Below are positions 41,025 to 49,653 of a stretch of 64,000 bases of DNA, one piece after another. The stretch's first letter is position 1, and every line of letters begins with the position of its first letter. The notes beneath the pieces were generated by a model. That model did no database searches. It saw only the letters and a program-made list of their open reading frames with translations, and had not been told where the DNA came from. This stretch comes from Mycobacterium sp. E787 (GTDB taxonomy: Bacteria; Actinomycetota; Actinomycetes; Mycobacteriales; Mycobacteriaceae), in NCBI RefSeq assembly GCF_001668725.1, contig NZ_LZKL01000127.1:62001-126000 (forward strand), in the 5' to 3' direction. The position numbers and the translations under genes are program-made.

Positions 41025-41750
41025 ATGCCTGCCACCGCGGAGATCCGGCGGGCGGCCGACCGGGCCGTCACCACGACGCCCTGGCTGCGGTCGCGGCATT
41101 CGTTCTCGTTCGGCGGCCACTACGACCCCGACAACACCCACCACGGGTTGCTGCTGGTGAACAACGACGACATCGTGGCGCCCGGAACGGGATTCGACAC
41201 GCACCCGCACCGGGACATGGAGATCGTGACCTGGGTCCTCAGTGGCGAACTGACACACCGGGATTCCGCCGGCAACCGCGGGGTGATCTATCCCGGCCTG
41301 GCCCAACGCATGTCGGCGGGCAGCGGCATCCTGCACTCGGAGAAGAACGACTCCCCAACGGAACCAGTGCATTTCGTGCAGATGTGGGTGGTCCCCGACG
41401 AGACGTCCGTCACACCCAGCTACCAGCAGCACGAGATCGGCGACAGGGACCTCTCGGGCGGTCTTGTGACCATCGCCTCAGGCATCCCCGGCAGTGCGGC
41501 CGCCATCACGCTGCACAACCGCGCCGCCGCGCTGCACGCCGCGCGGCTGGCACCCGGTGACTCGGTGGACCTGCCGCGGGCGCCCTACCTGCACCTATTC
41601 GTCGCGCGAGGCCGGGTCGACGCGGCGGAAATCGGTGTCCTCGAGGCCGGCGACGCCGTCCGGTGCACCGACGCCGACGGGACGCGCGTCACAGCGAGCG
41701 ACCCGGCGGAGCTGCTGATCTGGGAGATGCATGCAGAGTTGGGCGCCTGA
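41025..41750 (+). CDS. Pirin-family cupin protein (Rv0181c-like)
   Basis: A 241-aa bicupin of the pirin family. The metal site is conserved as His60, His62 (DTHPHRDME), His104 and Glu106 (GILHSE). Bacterial pirins may be quercetinase-like dioxygenases or redox-linked regulators; which applies here is unknown. The ATG lies seven bases after a TAGGCT hexamer, without a Shine-Dalgarno. In M. tuberculosis it follows sigG; here three genes separate them. Confidence 0.9.
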   Translation: MPATAEIRRAADRAVTTTPWLRSRHSFSFGGHYDPDNTHHGLLLVNNDDIVAPGTGFDTHPHRDMEIVTWVLSGELTHRDSAGNRGVIYPGLAQRMSAGSGILHSEKNDSPTEPVHFVQMWVVPDETSVTPSYQQHEIGDRDLSGGLVTIASGIPGSAAAITLHNRAAALHAARLAPGDSVDLPRAPYLHLFVARGRVDAAEIGVLEAGDAVRCTDADGTRVTASDPAELLIWEMHAELGA

Positions 41751-41786
41751 GACCACATAGAGTGGGCACGACAGACAGGAGCCCGC

Positions 41787-43190
41787 ATGTCTCAATCGCA
41801 GCCGCGGCACGCGGCGCCCAACCCCAAGCGGAACATCACGGCGGTTCGGACCGTGCGGTTCTGGGCGCTGCCCATCGTCGTCACCCTGGCGCTGATGTCG
41901 GCGCTGTGCGCGCTCTATCTCGGGGGCATCCTGAACCCGATGACCAACCTGCGGCACTTCCCGATCGCCGTGGTCAACGAGGACGCCGGCCCGTTCGGGG
42001 GCCAGATCACCGACGGCCTCGTCGCCGGGCTGGACAAGGACAAGTTCGACGTCCGCGTCGTGTCGCACGACGAGGCGCAGCGACAGCTGGACACCGCCCG
42101 GGTCTACGCCGAAATGGTGATCCCACCTACCTTCTCGTCCAATTTGCGCGAATACGGGGCCAGCGCGGTCACTCCCGGCCGTGCGACCCGGCCGTCGGTC
42201 ACCATCGCCACGAACCCGCGGGCGGGCACCCTCGGGTCGAGCATCGCCGGACAGACCCTGACCCAGGCGATGACCGCGGCCAACGGCAAAGCGGGCCAAC
42301 GGCTTACGGCCGATGTCGCCGCGCAGACCGGCGGCGCGCCGTTGACCGGTGCGTCGGCGCTCGGCCTGGCCAATCCGATCGAGATCAAGGCGAGCGTGTA
42401 CAAGCCGTTGCCGAACGGCACCGGTAACGGGTTGTCTGCCTTCTATTTCGCGCTCCTGCTGCTGCTCGCCGGGTTCACCGGCAGCGTCGTGGTCAGCACG
42501 CTGGTGGACGCGCTGCTGGGCTACGTGCCGGCCGAGTGGGGCCCGGTGTACCGCTTCGCCGAGCAGGTCAGGATCTCGCGCTTCCAGACGCTGCTGCTCA
42601 AGTGGGCCATCATGGTGGTGCTGGCGCTGCTGACGTCGGCGGTGTACCTGGCGATCGCCCACGGGCTCGGCATGCCCATTCCGCTCGGCTGGCAATTGTG
42701 GGCATTCGGGGTGTTCGCGATCATCGCGGTGGGCATCACGTCGAGTTCGATACTCTCGGTGCTGGGCTCGATGGGCCTGCTGGTCAGCATGCTGATCTTC
42801 GTGATCCTCGGGCTGCCGTCCGCGGGCGCCACCGTCCCGCTGGAGGCCACGCCACAGTTCTTTCGTTGGCTGGCCGAATTCGAGCCGATGCACCAGGTTT
42901 TCCTGGGCGTGCGGTCGCTGGTCTATCTCGACGGCCGCGCGGATAGCGGTCTGTCCCAGGCGTTGTGGTTGACGGCGATCGGGCTGGTGATCGGCCTGTT
43001 GCTGGGCGGCATCATCACGCGTCTCTACGACCGCCAGGGCTTCCACCGGATCCCGGGCGCGGTCGAGCTGGCGATCGCCGCCCAACACCAGGCGGAGCAT
43101 CAGGCGCGGGTGAACAAGCGCGAGAGCGCCGCCGAAAGCCAAGCTGGCGTGGTCGACACCGAGAGTGAAAGCCCAAGCGAGCAAACGTAA
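41787..43190 (+). CDS. YhgE/Pip-like membrane protein (Rv0180c-like)
   Basis: A 467-aa inner-membrane protein. One N-terminal membrane segment (WALPIVVTLALMSALCALYL, about 26-46) precedes a large extracytoplasmic domain, followed by five segments between about 215 and 420 and a charged tail. This is the ABC-2/YhgE-like permease layout, with no ATPase adjacent. Function is unknown. A ribosome site ACAGGAG precedes the ATG. The last codons (SEQT and stop) resemble the half-arm of the terminator repeats. Confidence 0.8.
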   Translation: MSQSQPRHAAPNPKRNITAVRTVRFWALPIVVTLALMSALCALYLGGILNPMTNLRHFPIAVVNEDAGPFGGQITDGLVAGLDKDKFDVRVVSHDEAQRQLDTARVYAEMVIPPTFSSNLREYGASAVTPGRATRPSVTIATNPRAGTLGSSIAGQTLTQAMTAANGKAGQRLTADVAAQTGGAPLTGASALGLANPIEIKASVYKPLPNGTGNGLSAFYFALLLLLAGFTGSVVVSTLVDALLGYVPAEWGPVYRFAEQVRISRFQTLLLKWAIMVVLALLTSAVYLAIAHGLGMPIPLGWQLWAFGVFAIIAVGITSSSILSVLGSMGLLVSMLIFVILGLPSAGATVPLEATPQFFRWLAEFEPMHQVFLGVRSLVYLDGRADSGLSQALWLTAIGLVIGLLLGGIITRLYDRQGFHRIPGAVELAIAAQHQAEHQARVNKRESAAESQAGVVDTESESPSEQT

Positions 43191-43229
43191 TTCGGACGCG
43201 CCCTAAGCGTCACGCGTTCGTTATCAAAA

Positions 43230-43258
43230 TTGACAGTGTGACTGGTGTGACTGATGCT
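43230..43258 (+). promoter_or_regulatory. Putative SigA-type promoter of lprO with tandem 9-bp repeat spacer
   Basis: A perfect -35 TTGACA (43230-43235) is followed by a 17-bp spacer and GATGCT (43253-43258). The spacer is two nearly complete copies of GTGTGACTG (43236-43244 and 43245-43253). The region is clearly AT-richer than its surroundings. Transcription would start about 32 bases before the lprO GTG. Confidence 0.5.
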
Positions 43259-43296
43259 ATTGATGTTGCATAGCCATCAGTGCCGAAAGGTCCACC

Positions 43297-44379
43297 GTGC
43301 TCACGCCCCTTGCCAGCCTGCGCCGGCTGGCGGCCTGCTGCACCGCCGTGGCGGCATGCGCGGTGCTGGCGAGCACCGCGGGGCAACCCGTCGCGCGCGC
43401 CGCCGACGGGCGTGACCTGCTGGCCAACGCCATCGAGACCACCAAGGGCTCCTACCTCGTCTACAACTTCGGTCCCGGTCACCCCACGCCGATGCTCAAC
43501 GCCGGTGGCAGCTGGTACGAGATGAACAACGGCGGGCACCTGATGATCATCAAGAACGCGGCGGGACGGCTCGCGCCGCACCTGCTCGTCGACACCCACC
43601 AGGGCGACCAGGCGCGCTGCGAGAACAACCCCGGCGCCCGCACCGGCGAGGGCCTGTGGCAGGCGTCGGAGATCTACCCGCCGCTGCAGGCGTGGCAGCG
43701 GCTCGGGCAGCCGACGATCGCCATCAACGCCAACTTCTTCGACATCCGGCCGCAGAAGGCCGGCTCCTGGCGCCAGACCGGTTGCAGCTCCCCGCTGGGC
43801 GCCTTCGTCGACAACACCCGCGGCCAGGGCCGGGCGAACCAGGCGGTCACCGGCACCGTCGCGTATCCGGGCAAGCAGGGCCTCTCCGGCGGCGGCGAGA
43901 GCTGGAGCGCCCTGTCGACGATGATCCTGCCGTCGGGCGCCGCGCCGTATGTGTTGCGCCCCAAGAGCCCCCAGGACTACGACGTCGCCACGCCGGTCGT
44001 CCAGGACCTCCTGAGCCGCAACGAACGGTTCGTCGCCGTGTCGGGGATCGGCCTGCTGTCGCCCGGCAAGACGGGGCAGCTCAACGACGGCGGTCCCAGC
44101 GCGGCGCGGACGGCGCTGGCCTACGTCAAGCAACGCGACGAGATGTACATCTTCGAGGGCGGCAGCTACACGCCGGACAACATCCAGGACCTGTTCCGCG
44201 GCCTGGGCAGCGACACCGCGGTGCTGCTCGACGGCGGCGGGTCGTCGGCCATCGTGCTGCGGCGCGACACCGGCGGCATGTGGGCAGGCGCCGGGTCGCC
44301 GCGGGGATCGTGCGACACCCGCGAGGTGCTGTGCGACTCGCACGAGCGGGCGCTGCCGAGCTGGCTGGCCTTCAACTAG
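43297..44379 (+). CDS. lprO: LprO-like exported phosphodiester glycosidase-domain protein
   Basis: A 360-aa exported protein with a NAGPA (phosphodiester glycosidase) domain. Conserved segments include AINANFFDIRP, QLNDGGPSAARTALAY and VLLDGGGSSAIVLRR. Homologues remove or process sugar-phosphate diesters at the cell surface. The signal region (1-36) contains two possible lipoboxes (LAAC at Cys14 and VAAC at Cys21) and a Sec-type ARAAD site, so lipid anchoring is uncertain. The start is GTG with GAAAGG upstream. It ends overlapping the convergent YoaK-family gene. Confidence 0.82.
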   Translation: MLTPLASLRRLAACCTAVAACAVLASTAGQPVARAADGRDLLANAIETTKGSYLVYNFGPGHPTPMLNAGGSWYEMNNGGHLMIIKNAAGRLAPHLLVDTHQGDQARCENNPGARTGEGLWQASEIYPPLQAWQRLGQPTIAINANFFDIRPQKAGSWRQTGCSSPLGAFVDNTRGQGRANQAVTGTVAYPGKQGLSGGGESWSALSTMILPSGAAPYVLRPKSPQDYDVATPVVQDLLSRNERFVAVSGIGLLSPGKTGQLNDGGPSAARTALAYVKQRDEMYIFEGGSYTPDNIQDLFRGLGSDTAVLLDGGGSSAIVLRRDTGGMWAGAGSPRGSCDTREVLCDSHERALPSWLAFN

Positions 44380-45115
44380 ACCTCGACGGCGGCGACCCGC
44401 TTCGCCCGGCTTCGCCGCCCTCGCGATCGCCGCTAGACCTCGACGGCGGCGGTCCCAGGCGGAAGATCAGCAGGCTGGTCGCGACGACCGCCGCCGTGAC
44501 CGCGAACACCGGGGCGACGACGAATCGCGACATCGTCGCGCCGACCAGGGCGCCGGCGCACATCGTGAAAACCACGCTGAAGCGCAGCTTTTCGCGGGCG
44601 CCGGTCCCGCCGGCCAGGTGACTGTCCAGGCCGAGGCTGACGATCGTCGACGTCAACACCGTGGTGGACAGCTCCTGGATGCCGAACTGGCGCGCGCTCG
44701 AGTGCTGCAAGCCGAAGGTCACCGCCAGCAGCCCGATCATGACCAGCTTGCTGTTGTCGTGGTAGTGCAGCACGCCGCCGCCGGCCAGGATCGACAGCGT
44801 CACCAGTAACACGATCTCGCTGCCCAGCACCGTGGTGATCCACGGTCGCGTCCGCCCACCGAAATGCCGTGCCAGCCGGCCGCTGACGATCGTGGTGCAG
44901 ACGAAGGTGGGCAGGGCCACCACGACCGCCGTCAGGTCGATGTTGGTTCGCGGGGCCAGCCAGAAGCCGAGGAAGATCACGTTGCCGGTCATGTTGGCCA
45001 CGAAGACGTGGCCGAGTACCAGGATGCTGATCGCGTCGGCCAGGCCGGTGGCGAAGGTCAGCAGCAGCAGCGCCGCGACGGTCGCGCGTTCGGAGACCGG
45101 TGACGCGACGGGCAC
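44372..45115 (-). CDS. YoaK/DUF1275-family membrane protein
   Basis: A 247-aa polytopic membrane protein of the DUF1275 family, with about six hydrophobic segments and the family start ATGLADAISILVLGHVFVANMTGN split across helix 1. Function is unknown. The C-terminal tail contains PPSRSS twice, 19 residues apart, caused by a 57-bp-spaced direct repeat, so its natural end was probably earlier. It is not in the M. tuberculosis order between Rv0179c and Rv0178 as I know it. Confidence 0.8.
   Translation of the reverse strand: MPVASPVSERATVAALLLLTFATGLADAISILVLGHVFVANMTGNVIFLGFWLAPRTNIDLTAVVVALPTFVCTTIVSGRLARHFGGRTRPWITTVLGSEIVLLVTLSILAGGGVLHYHDNSKLVMIGLLAVTFGLQHSSARQFGIQELSTTVLTSTIVSLGLDSHLAGGTGAREKLRFSVVFTMCAGALVGATMSRFVVAPVFAVTAAVVATSLLIFRLGPPPSRSSGDREGGEAGRSGSPPSRSS
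44376..44451. repeat. 19-bp direct repeat at the lprO/yoaK-like junction
   Basis: CTAGACCTCGACGGCGGCG occurs at 44376-44394 and again at 44433-44451. The spacer contains the GC-rich stretch CTTCGCCGCCCTCGCGATCG, which looks like a dispersed mycobacterial extragenic sequence. The duplication extends the YoaK-like reading frame in frame. Confidence 0.7.
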
Positions 45116-45118
45116 GGG

Positions 45119-45823
45119 CTAGACCTGCGGGGTCAGGTCCAGCGAGGTGATGGTCGTCATCCTCGTCACCAGCCAGCGCCCGCCTGTGCGCTTCATGAAC
45201 AGCCGATAGGACAGGTATTTCAGCGACGGGATGTTCTTGGTCAGCGGGCTGGTGGACGTGGTGTTGGTGTACACGATGACGATGGCATTCGGATCGTCCA
45301 GCGATTCGACCGCCGCGCCGGTGACTTCGGTGCTGTTGGTCACCTTGGCCTGCTTGTTGGGGCCAACGATCGCGTCGAGGAACTTGCGGTACTGGGCCTC
45401 GAAGTCACCGCTGAGGTAGACCGCCGCGCGATCGGCGAGGCCGTCCATGTTCTCCGGGGTGTAGGTCCACAGCGTCGTGATGGCGTTGGCAGCGGTGCGC
45501 GCCACCTTCAGCTTTGTCGCGGTCGTGGCGCGATCGCTCAGGTACGGCTGCATCGCCGCGCCCGCGAACGCCGCGGAGCCGACGAACAGCACGGCGGCCA
45601 ACGCGATCGTGATGGCGAGCCGTTTGCCGGCCAGGATCTTGCGCCGGGGTCGCTTTTTGTTGGCGTCCGTCGCCGCCTCTTCTTCGTCCGGCGTGGCAGC
45701 GTCGGCGGATTCGGTTGCCCCGTCGGCGCTTTCGCTGGTCTCCGCGGCGTCTTCACCGGAGGATTCTTCGGTCTCTTCCGCGTCGGCGGTCAGGTCACCT
45801 GCAGCAGGTTGCTGATCTTCCAC
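45119..45823 (-). CDS. Mce-associated membrane protein (Rv0178-like)
   Basis: A 234-aa protein with an acidic N-terminal half (repeated Glu/Ala/Ser/Asp), one membrane helix (AITIALAAVLFVGSAAFAGA) and a periplasmic Mce-associated domain ending GGRWLVTRMTTITSLDLTP. It is the last of four such genes closing the mce1 operon; they are thought to support assembly or stability of the importer. The GTG chosen overlaps the Rv0177-like gene by 34 bases; no better start with a ribosome site is visible. Confidence 0.8.
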   Translation of the reverse strand: MEDQQPAAGDLTADAEETEESSGEDAAETSESADGATESADAATPDEEEAATDANKKRPRRKILAGKRLAITIALAAVLFVGSAAFAGAAMQPYLSDRATTATKLKVARTAANAITTLWTYTPENMDGLADRAAVYLSGDFEAQYRKFLDAIVGPNKQAKVTNSTEVTGAAVESLDDPNAIVIVYTNTTSTSPLTKNIPSLKYLSYRLFMKRTGGRWLVTRMTTITSLDLTPQV

Positions 45824-46344
45824 TGATTCCCTTCCTGCGTGACGGTTGCCGTCCAACGATTGGTGTTGTCGAATACCTGCTTTTCGTCCGGCGACTTGGA
45901 GGTCACGTCGGTGGCCACCATCACCGTGGCGCTGCCGTCGTCGTTCCACCGCTCCACGCCGGAGCCCAGGACGGTGCCGGTCGCGGGTTCGGCCCGGGCG
46001 ACCTGCAGCAGGATCTCGTTTGCCTTGTCGTGGTACTGCTTGGCGAAATCACCTGTCGCCTGGGCCAATACCCGGTTCACATAGTCGTTGGCGTGATAGG
46101 GGTCGATGGAGGTGAACTGCGTCATGAACCCGCCCACGTAGGCGAGCACCTCGCGCTCCTTCGACGCGAGGCGCGCGCGGCGTTCGTGAGAAATCAGCAT
46201 CAGCGTGCATGCCGCGATCGACACGACCATCAGCACCGCGGCGCCCGCGCCGACGGCCGGCATCCACCGCGGTCGCGACGCCGGCACCGGGCGCGCCACG
46301 AGCAGCGACTCCGCGCCGGGCTCAAACCTGCGGCGGGGGCTCAT
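45790..46344 (-). CDS. Mce-associated membrane protein (Rv0177-like)
   Basis: A 184-aa protein, the same length as its M. tuberculosis counterpart. A basic N-terminus precedes one membrane helix (GAGAAVLMVVSIAACTLMLI) and an NTF2-like Mce-associated domain with YVGGFMTQFTSIDPYHAND and the terminal GNQWKISNLLQV. The ATG overlaps the stop of the RDD-domain gene (ATGA). Confidence 0.85.
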   Translation of the reverse strand: MSPRRRFEPGAESLLVARPVPASRPRWMPAVGAGAAVLMVVSIAACTLMLISHERRARLASKEREVLAYVGGFMTQFTSIDPYHANDYVNRVLAQATGDFAKQYHDKANEILLQVARAEPATGTVLGSGVERWNDDGSATVMVATDVTSKSPDEKQVFDNTNRWTATVTQEGNQWKISNLLQVT

Positions 46345-47330
46345 TTTCCGTTCCCCGGCGGTTTCGGTCTGGTCAGCACGGCGAGGTCGTCAACGCGCCA
46401 ATGCGCGTCCGCGCCCTTGGCGAATTCCACCCGAACGGTCGCGCTGATGTAGCGCTCGCCGGGTCCCACGCCGCGCCGCCCCTGCAGGAACAGCAGCATC
46501 GTCGCGCGATCCGGCGTGACCGATTGCACCGACCAGTCGGTGGGCCAGTACTCGTTGATGACCGGATTGCCCTTCTCGACCACGTCCTGCTGCGCCGCCA
46601 GCTGGCTTCGGTACTTGTCGGTCGCCAGCGACCGGGCACGAGCGAAGTCGTCGCGCAACGACTTCGGGTCGTACGTCAGCATCTGCGCGACCATCTTGGG
46701 CCCCTGCGCCTCGATCTGCGCCCTGCTTTGCTCGCTCGCCCGATCGCGGGAGTACACCACCAGGTAGCTCACGGCCACCCCGGCGAGGCACACCGCCGTC
46801 GCGATCAGCACCACCATCGCGGTCCAGCGCCGCAACTTTCCCGGCGCCTCGTCGTCGAGTTCGACGCGGCGCGCTTCGGTGCCCAGCAGCATGTCGGCGA
46901 ACGTGCGGCGCCGCGAATCCCACAGCGGCCAAAGCCATCCCACTACCGATGCGGTGTCGAGCAGGTGGGCCAGATCCCGCAGCAGCAGCCCCCACGGCCC
47001 GATGGCCGTGCCGTCGCGGCGGACCACGGCGATTCCGAACAGGCCGCGTCCCAGGCTCCACCCGGTAAGGGTTGGCAGCATCAACCGGTCGGCCAACATC
47101 AGCAGGATGGCCAGGCCACCGACCGAGACACACACCCACCACCAAGCGGAGTACGCGGCGACGGTCCAGGCGACCAACGCCATCGTCGTCGCCACGGCGA
47201 CGCACGGCACGACGTCGACGGCGAACGCGGCCGCTCGAATTTGCCAGGGCGCCAAGGCGTCCCGCGGTGACTCCGGTATGGCCGCCGTGTTTTCAGCCCG
47301 AGCCGGAATCTCCTCGACCACCACCGTCAC
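46341..47330 (-). CDS. RDD-domain Mce-associated membrane protein (Rv0176-like)
   Basis: A 329-aa fusion-like protein. An N-terminal RDD domain with three membrane segments (about 30-155; RAAAFAVDVVPCVAVA, LTGWSLGRGLFGIAV, DSRRRTFADMLLGT) is followed by a further helix (about 170-190) and a periplasmic Mce-associated domain. The combination is typical for this position of mce1. The GTG start overlaps the upstream stop (GTGA). Confidence 0.85.
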   Translation of the reverse strand: MTVVVEEIPARAENTAAIPESPRDALAPWQIRAAAFAVDVVPCVAVATTMALVAWTVAAYSAWWWVCVSVGGLAILLMLADRLMLPTLTGWSLGRGLFGIAVVRRDGTAIGPWGLLLRDLAHLLDTASVVGWLWPLWDSRRRTFADMLLGTEARRVELDDEAPGKLRRWTAMVVLIATAVCLAGVAVSYLVVYSRDRASEQSRAQIEAQGPKMVAQMLTYDPKSLRDDFARARSLATDKYRSQLAAQQDVVEKGNPVINEYWPTDWSVQSVTPDRATMLLFLQGRRGVGPGERYISATVRVEFAKGADAHWRVDDLAVLTRPKPPGNGK

Positions 47331-48091
47331 TTCGTCACCTGGTCGAGCTTGGAAATCCGGTACTGCCCCTCGGCGAATGCCATCTTCACCCGCAGGCGGT
47401 AGCCGGTTTCCTTTTGCGACTGGTCGCTTGACACCTTGACGCGCATCGCGACGAGCACGTCGACCGTGCCGTCGTCGTTGTTACGCTCCACCGCCGCGCG
47501 CGCATCGGAGACCTGAACGTGAACGTTGGCGGCCTGGTAGGCCTGAACGATCATGTTGGTGTACAGCAGCGCCTGGGAGCGGTACGCGTCCGTGCCGCAC
47601 TCGATGATCTTCTGTTCGCTCTGGACCATCGCATTGGTGTCGGGGGCCTGAGTCGCCGACACACAATCCACCGCCGCCTTGAGCGCCGCGGCGTCGTTGC
47701 GGGCGATCACCTGGCTTTGGTGGTGGTAGCGCAGGGCAAAGTAGCCGCCCGCCCCCAGGCCGGCGGCCAGCAGCACGAGCGCGGCGGCGATGCCGGCCAG
47801 CCACCAGCGACCCAGTCGCGACGAGCGGCGCTCGACGCCGGCGGCCGCAGCGGCGGTTTCGACCTCGGCCACCGGCGCATGCTCCGCCGACGCCTCCGGG
47901 CTCGTCTCCCCGGCTTCGCCCTCCGGTTCCGGCACCGCGTCGACGGCCGCCGGGGCCGTCGCTTGGGCTTCGGCGGCCTCCGGGTCCTCGGCCGTCAGCT
48001 CCGGGGTGGGTTCCTCAGCAGCCGCCGGCTCCTGGTCGATCTTCGGACTGGATCTTTGGGAGGGCCTGCGCAGTCGACGAAACCTCGGCAT
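47327..48091 (-). CDS. Mce-associated membrane protein (Rv0175-like)
   Basis: A 254-aa protein with a long Glu/Ala/Pro-rich cytoplasmic region (about 15-95), one membrane helix (WWLAGIAAALVLLAAGLGAG) and a periplasmic domain containing CVSATQAPDTN and IIECGTDAYR, whose two cysteines could pair. It ends with YRISKLDQV, like its paralogues. The ATG at 48091 lies 11 bases after the mce1F stop; an in-frame start inside mce1F is less likely. It is the first of the four accessory genes. Confidence 0.82.
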   Translation of the reverse strand: MPRFRRLRRPSQRSSPKIDQEPAAAEEPTPELTAEDPEAAEAQATAPAAVDAVPEPEGEAGETSPEASAEHAPVAEVETAAAAAGVERRSSRLGRWWLAGIAAALVLLAAGLGAGGYFALRYHHQSQVIARNDAAALKAAVDCVSATQAPDTNAMVQSEQKIIECGTDAYRSQALLYTNMIVQAYQAANVHVQVSDARAAVERNNDDGTVDVLVAMRVKVSSDQSQKETGYRLRVKMAFAEGQYRISKLDQVTK

Positions 48092-48102
48092 GGGTGGGGG
48101 GT

Positions 48103-49653
48103 TCAGCCGGCCGGCGCCAGCATCTCCTTCCATCCGTCGTCTCCTGTTTTGGTCGAGTTCTCGACGGAGTATTTCACCCCATCGGGCCCCACCAGTTCAC
48201 CGCTCTGCGGACTGTAGATGGCGGCGGGGGGCCCGCTCGGAGTGTAGACACACGGATTGGGCTGCTGGCCGTTGCACTGCACCGTGCCGCTTCCCGGCCG
48301 CGACAGCGGGTCGCTGGTCGGCGGCGGCGTGCCCGGGACCCGGTCCGACGGCGCCGGGTTCAGGCCGTTGTTGACCGACGGTGCCGGAATCACCATGCCG
48401 GGCCGCACCGACTGATCGCAGCGCGCCGCGGGGGCGGGGCAGGTCAGGATCTGGTTCGGGTCCCCGTACCAGGGGTTGGTGCCCGCCGGCACGTACGGGT
48501 TGGGGTCCCGGCACTCCCGCGGCGTGGCCGCCCGCTTGCCCGGGACGTCGGTGCACGGGATGTTGCGCGATCCGCGCACGCTGTTGGCCGGGGTCTCCAT
48601 CGGAATCTTGCAGTAGGTGCCCGACGGCAACGGCGCCAGGCTGGTGTCCGCCGGTGACCGCCACTCCGGCGCCGGAATGAAGCCGGTCAGGCAGGGCGGG
48701 GGCTGGTTGATCGACAACGCCAGGTCGAGCGCGGCCTGGTTCGGGAACGGCGCTGCCACCGTCTGCGCGATCGAGGCTCCCTGCGGCAGGAAGACCAGCA
48801 CCTGCTCCACACCGGTGTGGTAGCGCTTCAGCAGGTCGAACACCACCTCGAGGTTCGCCAGCGTCTGCGGCAGCGAGTCGCGCACGTCGTTGAACACCGA
48901 ATTGACCTGGTCGGCCGTCGGCGCCGCCTGGCGCAGCACGCTGCGCAGGTGCCCGTCCTCCTGGGCGGCCTGCGCGGACAGGTTGTTCAGGTTGCGCGCC
49001 CAGCGCTCGATCGCGGCGTTGGAGTTGACCTGACTGTCCAGAATCGGCCCGGAGTTCTGGATGATGTCATTCACGTTGGTGATGTTCGTCTTGAAGTCAC
49101 CCACGATCGCCTGGGTCGAGTCGACCAGCCGCTGCAGGGCGGGGCCCAGCCCACCCACGGACTGCGCCGTCTCGTCGAGCAGCTGGCCGATCTTCTCCTT
49201 GGGCAGGACGGCCAGCCCCCGGTTGGCGGTGTCCAGCGCGGGGCCGATCTCGGCGGGCACCGTGCCCCTGGTGATCGTCTGCCCGGACGAGAGGTACTTG
49301 CCCGGGTTGCCGGTCGACTCCAGGTCCAGATACTGCTCACCCACCGCCGACACCGAGTGCACGTTCGCGACCGCATCGCTCGGGATCTTGTACCGGCTGT
49401 CGATGCTCATCGTCGCCTGCGCGCCCGATTCGGTGGGCTCGACGTCGGTGACCTTGCCGATGGTGACGCCGCGGTAGGTCACGTTCGCCGTCGGATACAG
49501 GCCACCGGAGGCGGGCAGGTCGGCCTTGAGCGTGTACCGCCCGATGCCCACCAGGCTCGGGATCTGCAGGTAGTACACACCGAGCACCAGGATCGAGACC
49601 ACGGTCAGGATCCCGAACGCGATCAGCTGGCGTCTGATGAAAGGAGTCAGCAA
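48103..49653 (-). CDS. mce1F: Mce1F, Mce-family substrate-binding subunit
   Basis: A 516-aa subunit of the Mce1 fatty-acid importer. An uncleaved N-terminal membrane helix (about 9-30) precedes the MCE/MlaD domain (about 38-120, YTLKADLPASGGLYPTANV), a helical tube-forming region (to about 320) and a Cys- and Pro-rich C-terminal tail. The start is TTG, overlapping the mce1E stop region by seven bases. The C-terminal end DDGWKEMLAPAG is characteristic of Mce1F. Confidence 0.95.
   Translation of the reverse strand: MLTPFIRRQLIAFGILTVVSILVLGVYYLQIPSLVGIGRYTLKADLPASGGLYPTANVTYRGVTIGKVTDVEPTESGAQATMSIDSRYKIPSDAVANVHSVSAVGEQYLDLESTGNPGKYLSSGQTITRGTVPAEIGPALDTANRGLAVLPKEKIGQLLDETAQSVGGLGPALQRLVDSTQAIVGDFKTNITNVNDIIQNSGPILDSQVNSNAAIERWARNLNNLSAQAAQEDGHLRSVLRQAAPTADQVNSVFNDVRDSLPQTLANLEVVFDLLKRYHTGVEQVLVFLPQGASIAQTVAAPFPNQAALDLALSINQPPPCLTGFIPAPEWRSPADTSLAPLPSGTYCKIPMETPANSVRGSRNIPCTDVPGKRAATPRECRDPNPYVPAGTNPWYGDPNQILTCPAPAARCDQSVRPGMVIPAPSVNNGLNPAPSDRVPGTPPPTSDPLSRPGSGTVQCNGQQPNPCVYTPSGPPAAIYSPQSGELVGPDGVKYSVENSTKTGDDGWKEMLAPAG

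Noticed and set aside
43297..43400. LprO as a certain lipoprotein
   Set aside because: The LAAC at Cys14 leaves too short a hydrophobic stretch and VAAC at Cys21 is followed by an equally good Sec cleavage site, so I leave anchoring open.
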